DNA of 64,000 nt. It comes from Halorientalis litorea. Lineage in GTDB: Archaea > Halobacteriota > Halobacteria > Halobacteriales > Haloarculaceae. The DNA is taken from assembly GCF_023028225.1 (NCBI RefSeq), contig NZ_CP095482.1, positions 992,001-1,056,000 on the forward strand. Reading direction: 5' to 3'. How positions within the stretch are numbered: the first letter of the stretch is position 1; every line of letters begins with the position of its first letter. A program made the position numbers and the translations under genes. The notes under the pieces are model-generated. The model worked only from the letters and a program-made list of their open reading frames with translations, did no database searches and was not told where the DNA came from. Below are positions 34,526-43,391 of this stretch, piece by piece.

Positions 34526-34684
34526 TCAGGAGAGGTCGGGGACGAGCGGCGCGTCGGCCTCGTCGAGTACAGCGTTCGCTCCGGTCGTTTCGTCGCGCGT
34601 CCGGCCGCCGTCGGTTCGGAGCCGGGACTTGGGCATCTCGGGAACGAGCGGAGCAGTGGTCTCGATGTCGGGCCGTTCGGTCAT
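34526..34684 (-). CDS. Small acidic/proline-rich protein with twin APLVP motifs, 52 residues
   Basis: I do not recognise this protein. It contains two copies of a short motif, APLVPEM near residue 10 and APLVPDLS at the very end, separated by a charged linker. An in-frame ATG is preceded by GAGGTG at a Shine-Dalgarno-like distance and by TATA-like TAAATAA at 34714-34720. It is too short to be certain as coding, but its composition is haloarchaeal and its frame is uninterrupted. Confidence 0.5.
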   Translation of the reverse strand: MTERPDIETTAPLVPEMPKSRLRTDGGRTRDETTGANAVLDEADAPLVPDLS

Positions 34685-34813
34685 TGTCTTCACTCCCACC
34701 TCAGAGTCCACGGTAAATAAACGTAATGGTCTATAATTATCACGGTCGTTCGTAGGTAGTGTCTCGGCGGGAGAGATGGCAACCGCGAAGAGGGGCGCGT
34801 ACCGAGTCGAGGC

Positions 34814-35275
34814 ATGGAAGAGCGGCCAGTATCTGAGGAAGACTGGGCGACAGTCGTCCGGAACGTTCCGGTCGTGTCGGTCGATTTGGTCGTCGAGACG
34901 GACGAGGGCGTAGTGTTAGGTAAACGAGAGAACGACCCCGCGAAGGGGGAGTGGTTCGTCCCCGGTGGGCGCGTGCAGAAAAACGAGCAGTTGACGGAGG
35001 CCGTCCGTCGAGTCGCGCGCACGGAACTGGACGCGACAGTCACTATCGAGCGAAAGTTGGGTGTCTACGAGCACTTCTGGGACACCGCCGACGTTCCGGA
35101 CGCCGACGGCAAACACTACGTCCCCATCGGGTACCACGTCCGTCCGACCGACGAGACGACGTTTCGGGCGGACGACCAACACGCCGCAGTCGACGTGTTC
35201 GCGCCGCCGTTCGAGTTCGACCTGCACCCCTACGTCGAGGCGTACCTCCGGGACGCTGGCGTTCCGGTAGGGTGA
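34814..35275 (+). CDS. GDP-mannose mannosyl hydrolase-type NUDIX protein
   Basis: The 153-residue protein starts like GDP-mannose mannosyl hydrolase (PVVSVDLVVETDEGVVLGKR) and has that subfamily's altered Nudix box GGRVQKNEQLTEAVRRVART, in which the usual REXXEE is degenerate. The HYVPIGYHV block after it is also characteristic. The enzyme would release mannose or another hexose from a GDP sugar and may feed or trim nucleotide sugars for the glycan locus downstream. Subfamily assignment is by motif. Confidence 0.78.
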   Translation: MEERPVSEEDWATVVRNVPVVSVDLVVETDEGVVLGKRENDPAKGEWFVPGGRVQKNEQLTEAVRRVARTELDATVTIERKLGVYEHFWDTADVPDADGKHYVPIGYHVRPTDETTFRADDQHAAVDVFAPPFEFDLHPYVEAYLRDAGVPVG

Positions 35276-35292
35276 GTCGGAACGCGGCGGCG

Positions 35293-35889
35293 TCAGTACG
35301 TCCGAAAGCCGTCGGTGTCGAGGTAGTTGTGGGCGACGGTGATGGCGTCGTCTGCGTGGAGCGCGCGCGGGCCGAGGCTGACACGGCGGTCCGCGCGCTC
35401 GGCGAGTAGGTCACGTTCGCGCTCGGTGAACTCGCGGTGGTCCGAGAGGACGAACGCGGGGTCGGTCGGCGGGTCCACCTCGACGGCGGGTGTGCCGTCG
35501 GCGTGGAGGTGGACGAGCGTCCCGTCGGCGGCCACCTCGTCGATGACGCTCTCGACGCCCCGGCGGGAGATGCTGACGCCCGGCGTACTCTCGGCGGCGA
35601 CGTGGCCGACGGCCGTCTCACGGTGGTCGAGTGCCTCCCGAATCAGGGCCGCGGTGCTGCGCTCGTCTGGGTTGAGGCGGTGGAGGTCGGCCCCGTCGAA
35701 GTGGACGGTAAACTCGTCTCCGAGGACGAGGTGAACGCGCACGTCCGCGCGACTGTCGTGAGAGAGCAGGAGTGCGGCGGTGACACACCGGCAGAGTACG
35801 TCCAGCCGTCCCGCCTCGCTCGGGAGCGCGTCGAGGGGAAACTCCGGCGTCGTGGGGGCCTCGTGGCCGATGACGACGAACTGTCGCAT
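35293..35889 (-). CDS. trmY: tRNA (pseudouridine-54-N1)-methyltransferase TrmY
   Basis: The 198-residue protein is a SPOUT-class methyltransferase that makes N1-methylpseudouridine at position 54 of archaeal tRNA with SAM. The N-terminus MRQFVVIGHEAPTTPEFPLD, the CRCVTAALLLSHDSRAD block and the C-terminal knot region (VSLGPRALHADDAIT) are all typical. Confidence 0.92.
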   Translation of the reverse strand: MRQFVVIGHEAPTTPEFPLDALPSEAGRLDVLCRCVTAALLLSHDSRADVRVHLVLGDEFTVHFDGADLHRLNPDERSTAALIREALDHRETAVGHVAAESTPGVSISRRGVESVIDEVAADGTLVHLHADGTPAVEVDPPTDPAFVLSDHREFTERERDLLAERADRRVSLGPRALHADDAITVAHNYLDTDGFRTY

Positions 35890-36033
35890 ACTGAATCGTC
35901 CCGGTGGCAGGGCTTACGTCCGTCGGTCCGCCCCGGGACGGGGCGGCAGGTGGCCACGCTCACCCGGCCGTCGGTGAGAGCAGTAAACACGAGAGACGCC
36001 AGACAGTGGCACACGGCCGATAAATAGCGCGGC

Positions 36034-36040
36034 TTTATTT
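36034..36040 (+). promoter_or_regulatory. TATA box of pckA
   Basis: TTTATTT is centred 27 bases before ATG 36064, giving a leaderless transcript. The same heptamer at the same distance precedes the actin homologue at 39999. Confidence 0.6.
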
Positions 36041-36063
36041 GTTGGGCTACGTTTGTTCTGGTA

Positions 36064-37623
36064 ATGTCAGAGTCCGGTATTGCCGTCACGAAACCGGCGA
36101 CAGTGTTACCCGACCCGGCGACAGCCGACAACGTCGTCTACAACCCATCGTTCGACGAGCTACGGGAGTTCTCCAGCCACCTGGAGACGACGACGGAGTT
36201 CGGGTCGCCGGCATACGTCAGCGAAGAGCAGTCACGCAACGCGGACAAGACACGCAACGCCGTCGACCACGAGTTCGACGACGCGGACTACCAGCACTTC
36301 GAGGACGCCGTCTCCTACGTCGAAGACACGGAGATGGTGTGTCTCGACCGGCAGGTCGGCCGCCACACCGACCACTCCTACGTCTGCCGGTACTACGTGC
36401 CGAAGGAGTACGGCCGCATCGCGTTGGCGTGGGCCAAACTCTTCGAACCGGTCCACGGTGACCGCGAACCCGACTTCTTCACCGTGCAGATTCCCGACCA
36501 CGAGGAGACGGCCATCCGCATCCTCCCCGAGGCCGGGTTCACCGCCGTCCTCGGCAGCGACTACACCGGGGAAGCCAAGAAGTCCTTCCTCCGCCTGTTC
36601 ATGTTCTACGCCAAACAGGCCGGTGGCCTCGGCCTCCACGCCGGGAGCAAGCGCGTGTGCCTCGAACAAGACGACGAGGGCGGACTGGAGACGGTCGGCC
36701 AACTCTTCTTGGGCCTCTCTGGGACCGGCAAGTCCACGCTGACCGCCCACGGCCTCGGTTTGGAGGACCCGGAAGGCACCGGGGAGCGAAGCTCCCCGAG
36801 CTCTCGCTCGCAGGCTCGCGAGAACGCCACAATGCTCCAAGACGACGTGTGCGCGCTCCTGCCCGACGGCACCGTCGCCGGGAGCGAAGGGCAAGGCCTC
36901 TACATCAAAACCATCGGCCTCGAACGCGAGGAGCAACCCGAACTCTACGACGCCGCGACCCACGAGTCCGCCGTCCTAGAGAACGTCGACGTGGCCGCGG
37001 ACGGCACCGTCGACTTCGACAGCGACCACCACACCACGAACGGCCGCGCCGTCATCCAGCGGTCCTGTCTCGACTCCGCGGGCGAGGACATCGACCTGCC
37101 GGACCTCGACCAGATTTTCTTCATCACCCGCAACCCCGCGATGCCACCCGTCGCCAAACTGGACTACGACGAGGCCGCCGCCGCGTTCATGCTCGGCGAG
37201 TCCATCCAGACCAGCGCGGGCGACCCCTCGAAGGCCGGCGAATCCATCCGCGTCGTCGGCACCAACCCCTTCATCATGGGGTCGGAAGGCGAGGAGGGCA
37301 ACCGCTTCCGTGACCTCATCGCGGACCTAGACGTGGACTGTTTCGTCCTCAACACCGGGTCGGTCGGCGACCGGGACGTGGGTGTCGAGGACACCGTGGC
37401 CCTCCTGCGCGGCATCTCGCGTGGCACCGTCGAGTGGACCGACGACGACGCGACGGGCCTGACCGTCCCGAGTGCCGTGCCGGACGTGGACGTCGCCGAG
37501 TTCGACGTGGCCGAGAACCTCGACGGCTACGAGGAGCGCGCCGCGACGTTGCGCGCCGAACGCGAGGCGTATCTGGCCGCGTTCGAGGACCTCAGCGAGG
37601 ACATTCGCGACGCCGTGTACTGA
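36064..37623 (+). CDS. pckA: Phosphoenolpyruvate carboxykinase (ATP)
   Basis: The 519-residue enzyme converts oxaloacetate and ATP to PEP and CO2 in gluconeogenesis. The P-loop GLSGTGKST is at residues 217-225, followed by the metal-binding LQDDVCAL and the VPVAKL-type substrate region (NPAMPPVAKLDYDE). The protein is intact but carries a 16-residue low-complexity stretch, TGERSSPSSRSQAREN, at residues 239-254, between the P-loop helix and ATMLQDD. It is encoded by a double-hairpin DNA element related to one in the AOR gene. The inserted residues are basic/serine-rich, unlike the acidic background. Confidence 0.94.
   Translation: MSESGIAVTKPATVLPDPATADNVVYNPSFDELREFSSHLETTTEFGSPAYVSEEQSRNADKTRNAVDHEFDDADYQHFEDAVSYVEDTEMVCLDRQVGRHTDHSYVCRYYVPKEYGRIALAWAKLFEPVHGDREPDFFTVQIPDHEETAIRILPEAGFTAVLGSDYTGEAKKSFLRLFMFYAKQAGGLGLHAGSKRVCLEQDDEGGLETVGQLFLGLSGTGKSTLTAHGLGLEDPEGTGERSSPSSRSQARENATMLQDDVCALLPDGTVAGSEGQGLYIKTIGLEREEQPELYDAATHESAVLENVDVAADGTVDFDSDHHTTNGRAVIQRSCLDSAGEDIDLPDLDQIFFITRNPAMPPVAKLDYDEAAAAFMLGESIQTSAGDPSKAGESIRVVGTNPFIMGSEGEEGNRFRDLIADLDVDCFVLNTGSVGDRDVGVEDTVALLRGISRGTVEWTDDDATGLTVPSAVPDVDVAEFDVAENLDGYEERAATLRAEREAYLAAFEDLSEDIRDAVY
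36779..36822. repeat. In-frame double-hairpin element inside pckA
   Basis: GGGGAGC (36781-36787) and GCTCCCC (36791-36797) close a 3-base loop; CTCGC (36803-36807) pairs with GCGAG (36818-36822) in a second hairpin. Reversed, the element reads with the same order and lengths of parts as the AOR element, ending in a shared GCTCGGG...CCCGG block. Confidence 0.65.
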
Positions 37624-37739
37624 CGGCCCCACGTCGCCGTTCCGTCGGCTTCCCCCCGAGTACGCTCTGCCGCGTCGGGCCGCAGTCCCTCGCGGCCGAC
37701 CCTGAAACACTTTTGCGGTGTCTCCCGTACCGGCCACGC

Positions 37740-38291
37740 ATGGAGTGTCCCCGCTGTGGCGGTACCGTCACCGTCTATCGACTCCGTGGTCGGGAGTCGT
37801 TCGCGTGTGACGACTGTGAATACGTCGGAATCGAGGTCGAACACGGGTCCGAGCGGCGTCCCTCCGAGTCGTGGGCGACGGCCCTCAGCCGCTTTCGTGG
37901 GCGGGAGAGCAGCGAGGAGAGACAGGATACGGACGACGCGGAGGCGGCGGCCGAGGACGAACGGACCGAGGACGTGTCCCACGACGGCGTTCCCTCGGCC
38001 GCCCGGGCCGTCCGTGACCTCGATGTCCCGGGAGGAGACGTGACCCGCGCACAACGACGGGCGGCGATTCAGTCGCTGTACGAGGCGTTACGGACCCGAG
38101 GGGAGGCGACCCGCGAGGAGTTGCTGACAGTCGTCGACCCGGAGACGGTCGGATACGAGAGTTCCGACGCCTTCTGGACGGACATCGGCCGGGACAGGCT
38201 CGCATCGCTCCCGGGCGTGCAGGAGCGCGCCGCAGACGACGGTGTCTGGCGGTTCGACGCCGACGCCGCCACCGAAGAACCCGCACCCTGA
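37740..38291 (+). CDS. Zinc-ribbon protein of unknown function
   Basis: The 183-residue protein opens with a four-cysteine zinc ribbon (MECPRCGGTV, FACDDCEYVG), has an acidic disordered middle (about 65-100) and a C-terminal helical domain (RAQRRAAIQSLYEALRTRGE) that could be a winged helix. The layout suggests a nucleic-acid-binding regulator, but that is inference. A TATA-like box lies about 28 bases upstream. Confidence 0.78.
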   Translation: MECPRCGGTVTVYRLRGRESFACDDCEYVGIEVEHGSERRPSESWATALSRFRGRESSEERQDTDDAEAAAEDERTEDVSHDGVPSAARAVRDLDVPGGDVTRAQRRAAIQSLYEALRTRGEATREELLTVVDPETVGYESSDAFWTDIGRDRLASLPGVQERAADDGVWRFDADAATEEPAP

Positions 38292-38362
38292 TGCCTGTAG
38301 TGGCCGCCGAACGGTACGTGGGGAGGGGTGTGATTATGTGGGCCGGGGCACAAGGCCGCGAT

Positions 38363-38791
38363 ATGCACGAACTCCGGATACGCGAGGACCAAGCCGAACG
38401 ACTCGCTGAGATACAGGAGGAACTCGCGGCGGCCCACGCGGGCCCGTACGCGTCGGTCCAAACCGAGGATGCCGTCGAGTACCTGTTGGACCTCGCCGAG
38501 GAAGCCGACGACCGCGGGACACCGGCCGAGTCGGCGGAAGAGTCGGACACGGCGTCCGCCAGCGCGAGTGCCGAGGCGTCGGCTACAGACGAGGACGCGG
38601 GACAGAGCGAGGACGAGGCGAGCGACGACGACAGTGCGGGCGGGATGTTCGACCTGTTGGAGACACACAGCGACAAGTGGCGCGAAGCGGACGGTGAGGA
38701 ACCGTACGAGGTCGACCTGCCGGACGGCGGCGTCGAAACCGTTCGGACGAGAGACGACGTGAAAGCGACCCTGTTCCGGGAGTACCGATGA
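38363..38791 (+). CDS. Hypothetical acidic protein, 142 residues
   Basis: N-terminal residues 1-60 look like a helical or ribbon-helix-helix-like module (ELRIREDQAERLAEIQEELA), residues 65-100 are a Ser/Glu/Asp/Ala-rich linker and the C-terminus is a small folded patch (PYEVDLPDGGVETVRTRDDV). Not recognised. ATG 38363 has a TATA-like GATTATG 28 bases upstream. It is coupled to the next gene by ATGA overlap. Confidence 0.72.
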   Translation: MHELRIREDQAERLAEIQEELAAAHAGPYASVQTEDAVEYLLDLAEEADDRGTPAESAEESDTASASASAEASATDEDAGQSEDEASDDDSAGGMFDLLETHSDKWREADGEEPYEVDLPDGGVETVRTRDDVKATLFREYR

Positions 38792-39000
38792 GCCTGCTCG
38801 ACCGACTGCGGGCGTGGTTCCGCGGCGAACCCGACGAGGGCGACGCGACGGACCAGCCCACCGACCAGTCCGACGAGGGTGCCGAACCCGAACTCGACCC
38901 GAACAACGTGACCGAAGTCCGTGCCAGCAACGCCGACGGCGTCGACCCGGTCGAACAGTTACAGAACCTCGACGGTGACGACGAAAACGGAGGTTCCTGA
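38788..39000 (+). CDS. Small acidic hypothetical protein, 70 residues
   Basis: It begins with an amphipathic, membrane-touching-looking helix (SLLDRLRAWFRGEP) and continues as a highly acidic disordered tail. It overlaps the previous gene by four bases. Function not recognised. Confidence 0.65.
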   Translation: MSLLDRLRAWFRGEPDEGDATDQPTDQSDEGAEPELDPNNVTEVRASNADGVDPVEQLQNLDGDDENGGS

Positions 39001-39056
39001 GACGTGCACCCATCCCGACAAAACAATCATTGTGGCGGCATCGGTAGTGCCCGACA

Positions 39057-39953
39057 ATGACCGACGGAAGCCAGCCCGAGAACGTCCTGTTCGAGTGGTA
39101 CGAGCGGTACATCGGCGAACCGACCGCGGAGACGGAAGTGTACCTCGGCTTCGGCCTCTTTTTCGGCGGGTGTGCCTTTGCGGCACTCGGCCTCGTGTTG
39201 TTCCTCGGGGGAACTGTCGTGTACGGACTGCGGACCGGCGGCTACTTCGCGCTCGCACAACCGGGCTACTTCCTCGGAATGTTGTCCGTCCCGATGGCGG
39301 TGCTGTCCATCGTGGTGTTGCTCCCGACGGAACGGCGTCTCACGCTCGCCGCGTACGGTGGCGCGGGCGTCACCACCGTCGCCGCCGTCGCGTTCCTCCT
39401 CGCGTACCCCGACCAGTGGTTCGAGTTCGGGACGCAGAACACCCTCGCCGTCGTCGGGTCCTACGCCGTCGGCGTCGCCACCGTCGTCGCCGCCGCCGGG
39501 AGCGCGCTCGTCGCACACCGTGTCGAGCAGGCACAGGGGGCGGGCAGTGTCGACGACGAAACCGACGGCGACGCGGTCGAGACAGTCACCGACGAGCAGG
39601 TGGCGGCCGACATCGACGAGGCGATGTCGGACGTCGACCTCAACTGGGGCGGCGTCGAGCAGGAGGAACACCGCCGCTTGGAGTTTACCACCGAGGCGGA
39701 CGACGTCTCGGCCGCAGATGTCGACATCGAGGCGGAACAGACCGTCAGTTCCGGCGGCGTCGACGCCGAGGTGCAGGGCCTCAAACAGCTCAAAGGCGGG
39801 AACAGCGAGGTCGACACGTCGACGAACACCGTCGACGACCAGACGGCCGCACTCAACGAACTCAAGCGACAGAAGCAGGCCGAAAAAGCCCAAAAGGGAG
39901 ACGACGGCTGGAATCCGTTCGCGCGACTGGTGCAGTGGCTTCGCGGGTCGTGA
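39057..39953 (+). CDS. Four-helix membrane protein upstream of the actin homologue
   Basis: The 298-residue protein has about four membrane helices between residues 28 and 150, then a long acidic cytosolic tail (about 155-298) ending in a basic/aromatic helix (DDGWNPFARLVQWLRGS). The family is haloarchaeal and uncharacterised to my knowledge. The actin homologue begins 46 bases later. A membrane anchor or partner for that filament is a reasonable guess, not shown by sequence. Confidence 0.75.
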   Translation: MTDGSQPENVLFEWYERYIGEPTAETEVYLGFGLFFGGCAFAALGLVLFLGGTVVYGLRTGGYFALAQPGYFLGMLSVPMAVLSIVVLLPTERRLTLAAYGGAGVTTVAAVAFLLAYPDQWFEFGTQNTLAVVGSYAVGVATVVAAAGSALVAHRVEQAQGAGSVDDETDGDAVETVTDEQVAADIDEAMSDVDLNWGGVEQEEHRRLEFTTEADDVSAADVDIEAEQTVSSGGVDAEVQGLKQLKGGNSEVDTSTNTVDDQTAALNELKRQKQAEKAQKGDDGWNPFARLVQWLRGS

Positions 39954-39968
39954 AACGCATCCTGTAGA

Positions 39969-39975
39969 TTTATTT
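39969..39975 (+). promoter_or_regulatory. TATA box of the actin homologue
   Basis: TTTATTT is centred 27 bases before ATG 39999 and fixes that start over an in-frame codon at 39978. Confidence 0.6.
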
Positions 39976-39998
39976 CGTTGGCTTACGGTACCTCCATC

Positions 39999-41027
39999 AT
40001 GGCCAAAGGCCTAGACGTTGGCACAATGAACATCCTGTCTGCCCGACAGGATGGGACAGATACGGTCTTCGTGCAACAGCGAAACTCCTTCGTGGAGATC
40101 GAATACTCCGACATGGCGGAGCAGATGCTCTCCCGAAGCGATGTCCTCCACATTCGGAAAGACGACAAGGTGTACGTCGTCGGCGACGACGCCCTCAACT
40201 TCGCGAACATTTTCAACAAGGAGACGCGGCGGCCGATGCAACACGGTATCCTCTCCAGCGACGAGCAGTCCGCCATCCCGATGATGAAACTCATCATCGA
40301 GCAGGTTGTCGGCGAACCCGACTATCCCGGTGAGCGGCTGTACTTCTCCTCACCGGCCGACCCTATCGACTCGGACCTCTCGACGCTGTATCACCAGAAG
40401 ACGCTCGAATCGTTCATCGGCGACATGGGGTACGACGCCGAACCTATCAACGAGGGGATGGCCGTCATCTACTCCGAGCTCGCGAACAACTCCTTCACCG
40501 GCCTCGGTATCTCGTTCGGTGCGGGCATGACGAACGTCTGCCTGTCGTACTACGCCGTCCCGGTGATGAAGTTCTCCGTCGCACGCGGCGGGGACTGGGT
40601 GGACGAACAGGCCGCACAGGCGACCGGCACACCGGTCGACAAAGTCACCTCCATCAAAGAGGAGGACTTCGAGCTCGACTTCGAGACGGACGTCGGCGGC
40701 GTCGAGGGCGCGCTCGCAATCTACTACGAGAACCTCCTCGATTACGTCGTCGACCGCATCGTCGAGGAAGTCGACGAGGAAGACATCGAGGAAGGACTCG
40801 ACGTGCCCGTAGTCGTCACCGGCGGGACGGCCAGTCCCGACGGCTTCCAAGAACTGTTCCGTGACCACATCGAGGACGCGGAAATCCCCTTCAGCATCAG
40901 CGACGTCTCCCACGCCGACGAGCCGCTGTACAGTGTCGCCCGCGGCGGACTGGTCGCCGCCCGGTCGGACGAAGAAGAGGACAACGAGGACGCGGCCGGC
41001 GAAGCGACAGAGGCCGAAGGAGAGTAA
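39999..41027 (+). CDS. Actin-superfamily ATPase, salactin-type
   Basis: The 342-residue protein has the actin/Hsp70 ATPase core: phosphate-1 loop KGLDVGTMN at residues 3-11, phosphate-2 loop [13 protein letters not shown] near 175 and the adenosine motif [13 protein letters not shown] near 275. It closely resembles the haloarchaeal actin homologue salactin of Halobacterium, which forms dynamic filaments that help partition the chromosome. The C-terminal 25 residues are an acidic tail. It has its own promoter and lies 66 bases before the STT3-like gene's start. Confidence 0.88.
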   Translation: MAKGLDVGTMNILSARQDGTDTVFVQQRNSFVEIEYSDMAEQMLSRSDVLHIRKDDKVYVVGDDALNFANIFNKETRRPMQHGILSSDEQSAIPMMKLIIEQVVGEPDYPGERLYFSSPADPIDSDLSTLYHQKTLESFIGDMGYDAEPINEGMAVIYSELANNSFTGLGISFGAGMTNVCLSYYAVPVMKFSVARGGDWVDEQAAQATGTPVDKVTSIKEEDFELDFETDVGGVEGALAIYYENLLDYVVDRIVEEVDEEDIEEGLDVPVVVTGGTASPDGFQELFRDHIEDAEIPFSISDVSHADEPLYSVARGGLVAARSDEEEDNEDAAGEATEAEGE

Positions 41028-41064
41028 CGGCCGGTCACCCCACTGGCGACCGCAAGGCGGTGTG

Positions 41065-41070
41065 TTTATA
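41065..41070 (+). promoter_or_regulatory. TATA box of the STT3-like gene
   Basis: TTTATA is centred about 27 bases before ATG 41094 and only 12 before ATG 41079, so 41094 is the likely leaderless start. Confidence 0.65.
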
Positions 41071-41093
41071 CGCGGTAGATGACAGACTCGAAT

Positions 41094-43370
41094 ATGGTCA
41101 CCGTCCGCGATGTCGCCGCCCTCATCGCGGAGCGGCCGGAACTCGAACCCTGCATCCGCGAGGTGCTCGCGGCGGAGGAGCCGTTTTCCTTCGACGACCT
41201 GTCACTCGACTCGGGACAGTTCGGTGAACTGGTCGCCGCCGGTGTCGTCACAGAAGTCGATGCGGGCTACCGCGTCGTCGACGACACCGTCGTTCGACAG
41301 GCACTAGACGGGGACGCGGCGGGCGGCACAGACGCGACAGCGCGACGGAGAGTCACCGTCGACATCTCGTTGGACCGTCGGGTAGCCGTTGCCCTCGCGG
41401 GTGTGTTGGCCGTCCTCGTGGCGTTCCGCGTGGTGTCGTTCCCCTCGGTGTTCCGTGACGGGGCCGTCGTCCTCTCCGGGAACGACCCGTACTACTACCG
41501 CTACTGGGTCGAACAGTTGCTGACAGCGAGCGGCGTCTCGCCGGGGTCGCTCCCAGCCGAAGTTGCCCGGGGCGAACCGCTGACAGTGGTCACGCTGTGG
41601 CTGGTCACCGAACTCGTCGGCGGCACACGCGCCGCCGCGGGACACGTGCTCGCGTGGTACCCGGTCGTGTCGGCACTCGTGACGGGCGTGCTGACCTACG
41701 TCCTGACCGTCCGCGTGACCGACGACCGCCGGGTCGGACTCGCCGCGGTCCTGTTGCTCGCGGTCGTCCCGGGGCACGCGTTCCGGACGAGTCTCGGCTT
41801 CGCCGACCACCACGCGTTCGACTACCCGTGGCTCGTCCTGACAGCACTCGCGCTCGTCACGCTCGTGGAACGGCGCGAACTGTCTCGACGGGCCGCCGTT
41901 CCGGCACTCGGCCTCGCCGTCGGCGTCACGGGGACGACGCTGGCGTGGGAAGCGGGGCCGCTCTTGCTCGCCCCCATCGGACTCTCGGCGGTCGGGGTGA
42001 CGCTCCTCGCCGTCCACGATGGGCGACAACCGTTCCGGGAGATGGCGGGGGTACTCGCGGGACTCGGCGTGGCAGCAGCCCTCGTGTGGGTCGCCCACAC
42101 GGCACTCGGCTGGCACACGGCCCTCGTCGCGGCTGCACCGACCGTGTTGTTCGGCGGTACCGTCGCAGTCGTCGCCGTCGGCGGCGCGGTCCGTCGGGCG
42201 GGGCGTTCGTGGCGCGTCCTCCTCGCTAGTTACCTCGTCGCCGGAGTCGGCGGCAGTCTCACGGTGGCCGTCGGTGCCCCGGCCTACTGGAACCAGATTG
42301 TGGCCGCCGTGGGAGACGACCTCCTTCGGGGCGGGAACATCGCGGGGACCCAGACCCTGTTCGGCGACTCGTTCGGGTGGCTCCTGCTGTTCGGGTTCGT
42401 CCTCGTCCTCGCCCTGCCGTACGTGGTGTGGGCGACATCCCGGGCGAGAGCGGACACGCGGTGGCTTCCGCTGGTGGCGTACAGTTGGGTACTCCTCGTG
42501 CTCGCGGCGACGCAAGTCCGGTTCGTCGGCGAGTTCGCGGCGTTTGCGGCCCTGTTCGCCGGACTCGGGTTCGTTCACCTCGCGGAGCGGGTCGATATCG
42601 CCCGCTCACCTGCACCGTTTCTCGGCGAGCGTGTCAGAAGTATCGAGCGGCCATCTGCCCAGCAACTCGGGGCTCTCGTCGTCCTCTTCCTGCTGATCGG
42701 GGGCCTCGGTATGGTGCAGGTGCCGGTAAAAGTGAGTCAGGTGACGATACCGAACGGCCAGCACGAGACGGCCACGTGGATGGGAGACTACGCCGAAGAG
42801 CACGGACTCGACTACCCCGACAACTACGTCTTCAGTCAGTGGGGGGCGAACCGACACTACAACTACTTCGTCAGCGGCGAGTCTCGGTCGTACGCGTACG
42901 CGCAGTCGAACTACGGGGACTTCGTCGGTGCCGGGAACGCCACCGCGTGGTACGAGCAGTTGCACGGCCGCGCCGGATTCGTCGTCACCGCCCCGACGAC
43001 ACCCACGGGGACGGGGACAGTCGGCGGGCAGTTACACCGGGCCTACGGGAGTCGAACGGACCAACTCCCGGCCACGGAACACTACCGTGCGGTGTACGAG
43101 ACAGCGGACGGACGGTACAAGGTGTTCAGGTTGGTCCCCGGTGCAGTCCTCACAGGAACCGGACCGCCGGGGACGACTGTCACCCTCGGCACGACTGTCG
43201 ACGTCGGGGACAGTACCGTCGAGTACACCCAGCAGGCACGCACCACTAGCGACGGGACGTTCACCGCACGCGTCCCGTACCCGGGCCAGTACACGGTCGG
43301 TAACCGGACGGTACGTGTCCCACAGAGTGCGGTGGCGAACGGGCGGACCGTCTCGGTTGCACAGTCCTAA
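41094..43370 (+). CDS. STT3/AglB-like oligosaccharyltransferase with altered WWDYG motif
   Basis: The 758-residue protein has an unusual soluble N-terminal domain (about 1-75; VRDVAALIAERPELEPCIRE), about eleven membrane helices and a C-terminal extracellular part. It keeps two acidic metal-site motifs of the GT-C fold, GNDPYYYRYW (Asp131) and GFADHHAFDY (Asp238). The family hallmark WWDYG is replaced by SQWGANRHYNYF near residue 582. AglB transfers lipid-linked glycans to asparagine; whether this paralogue does so is open. The C-terminus ends in a beta-rich Ig-like segment. It opens the glycan locus. Confidence 0.8.
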   Translation: MVTVRDVAALIAERPELEPCIREVLAAEEPFSFDDLSLDSGQFGELVAAGVVTEVDAGYRVVDDTVVRQALDGDAAGGTDATARRRVTVDISLDRRVAVALAGVLAVLVAFRVVSFPSVFRDGAVVLSGNDPYYYRYWVEQLLTASGVSPGSLPAEVARGEPLTVVTLWLVTELVGGTRAAAGHVLAWYPVVSALVTGVLTYVLTVRVTDDRRVGLAAVLLLAVVPGHAFRTSLGFADHHAFDYPWLVLTALALVTLVERRELSRRAAVPALGLAVGVTGTTLAWEAGPLLLAPIGLSAVGVTLLAVHDGRQPFREMAGVLAGLGVAAALVWVAHTALGWHTALVAAAPTVLFGGTVAVVAVGGAVRRAGRSWRVLLASYLVAGVGGSLTVAVGAPAYWNQIVAAVGDDLLRGGNIAGTQTLFGDSFGWLLLFGFVLVLALPYVVWATSRARADTRWLPLVAYSWVLLVLAATQVRFVGEFAAFAALFAGLGFVHLAERVDIARSPAPFLGERVRSIERPSAQQLGALVVLFLLIGGLGMVQVPVKVSQVTIPNGQHETATWMGDYAEEHGLDYPDNYVFSQWGANRHYNYFVSGESRSYAYAQSNYGDFVGAGNATAWYEQLHGRAGFVVTAPTTPTGTGTVGGQLHRAYGSRTDQLPATEHYRAVYETADGRYKVFRLVPGAVLTGTGPPGTTVTLGTTVDVGDSTVEYTQQARTTSDGTFTARVPYPGQYTVGNRTVRVPQSAVANGRTVSVAQS

Positions 43371-43391
43371 CCGGCGGCCGACGTAGCGGGG

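Noticed and set aside
41304-42578. 424-residue frame opposite the STT3-like gene
   Set aside because: Full of Arg/Glu/His repeats typical of antisense frames; the forward strand has membrane helices and family motifs.
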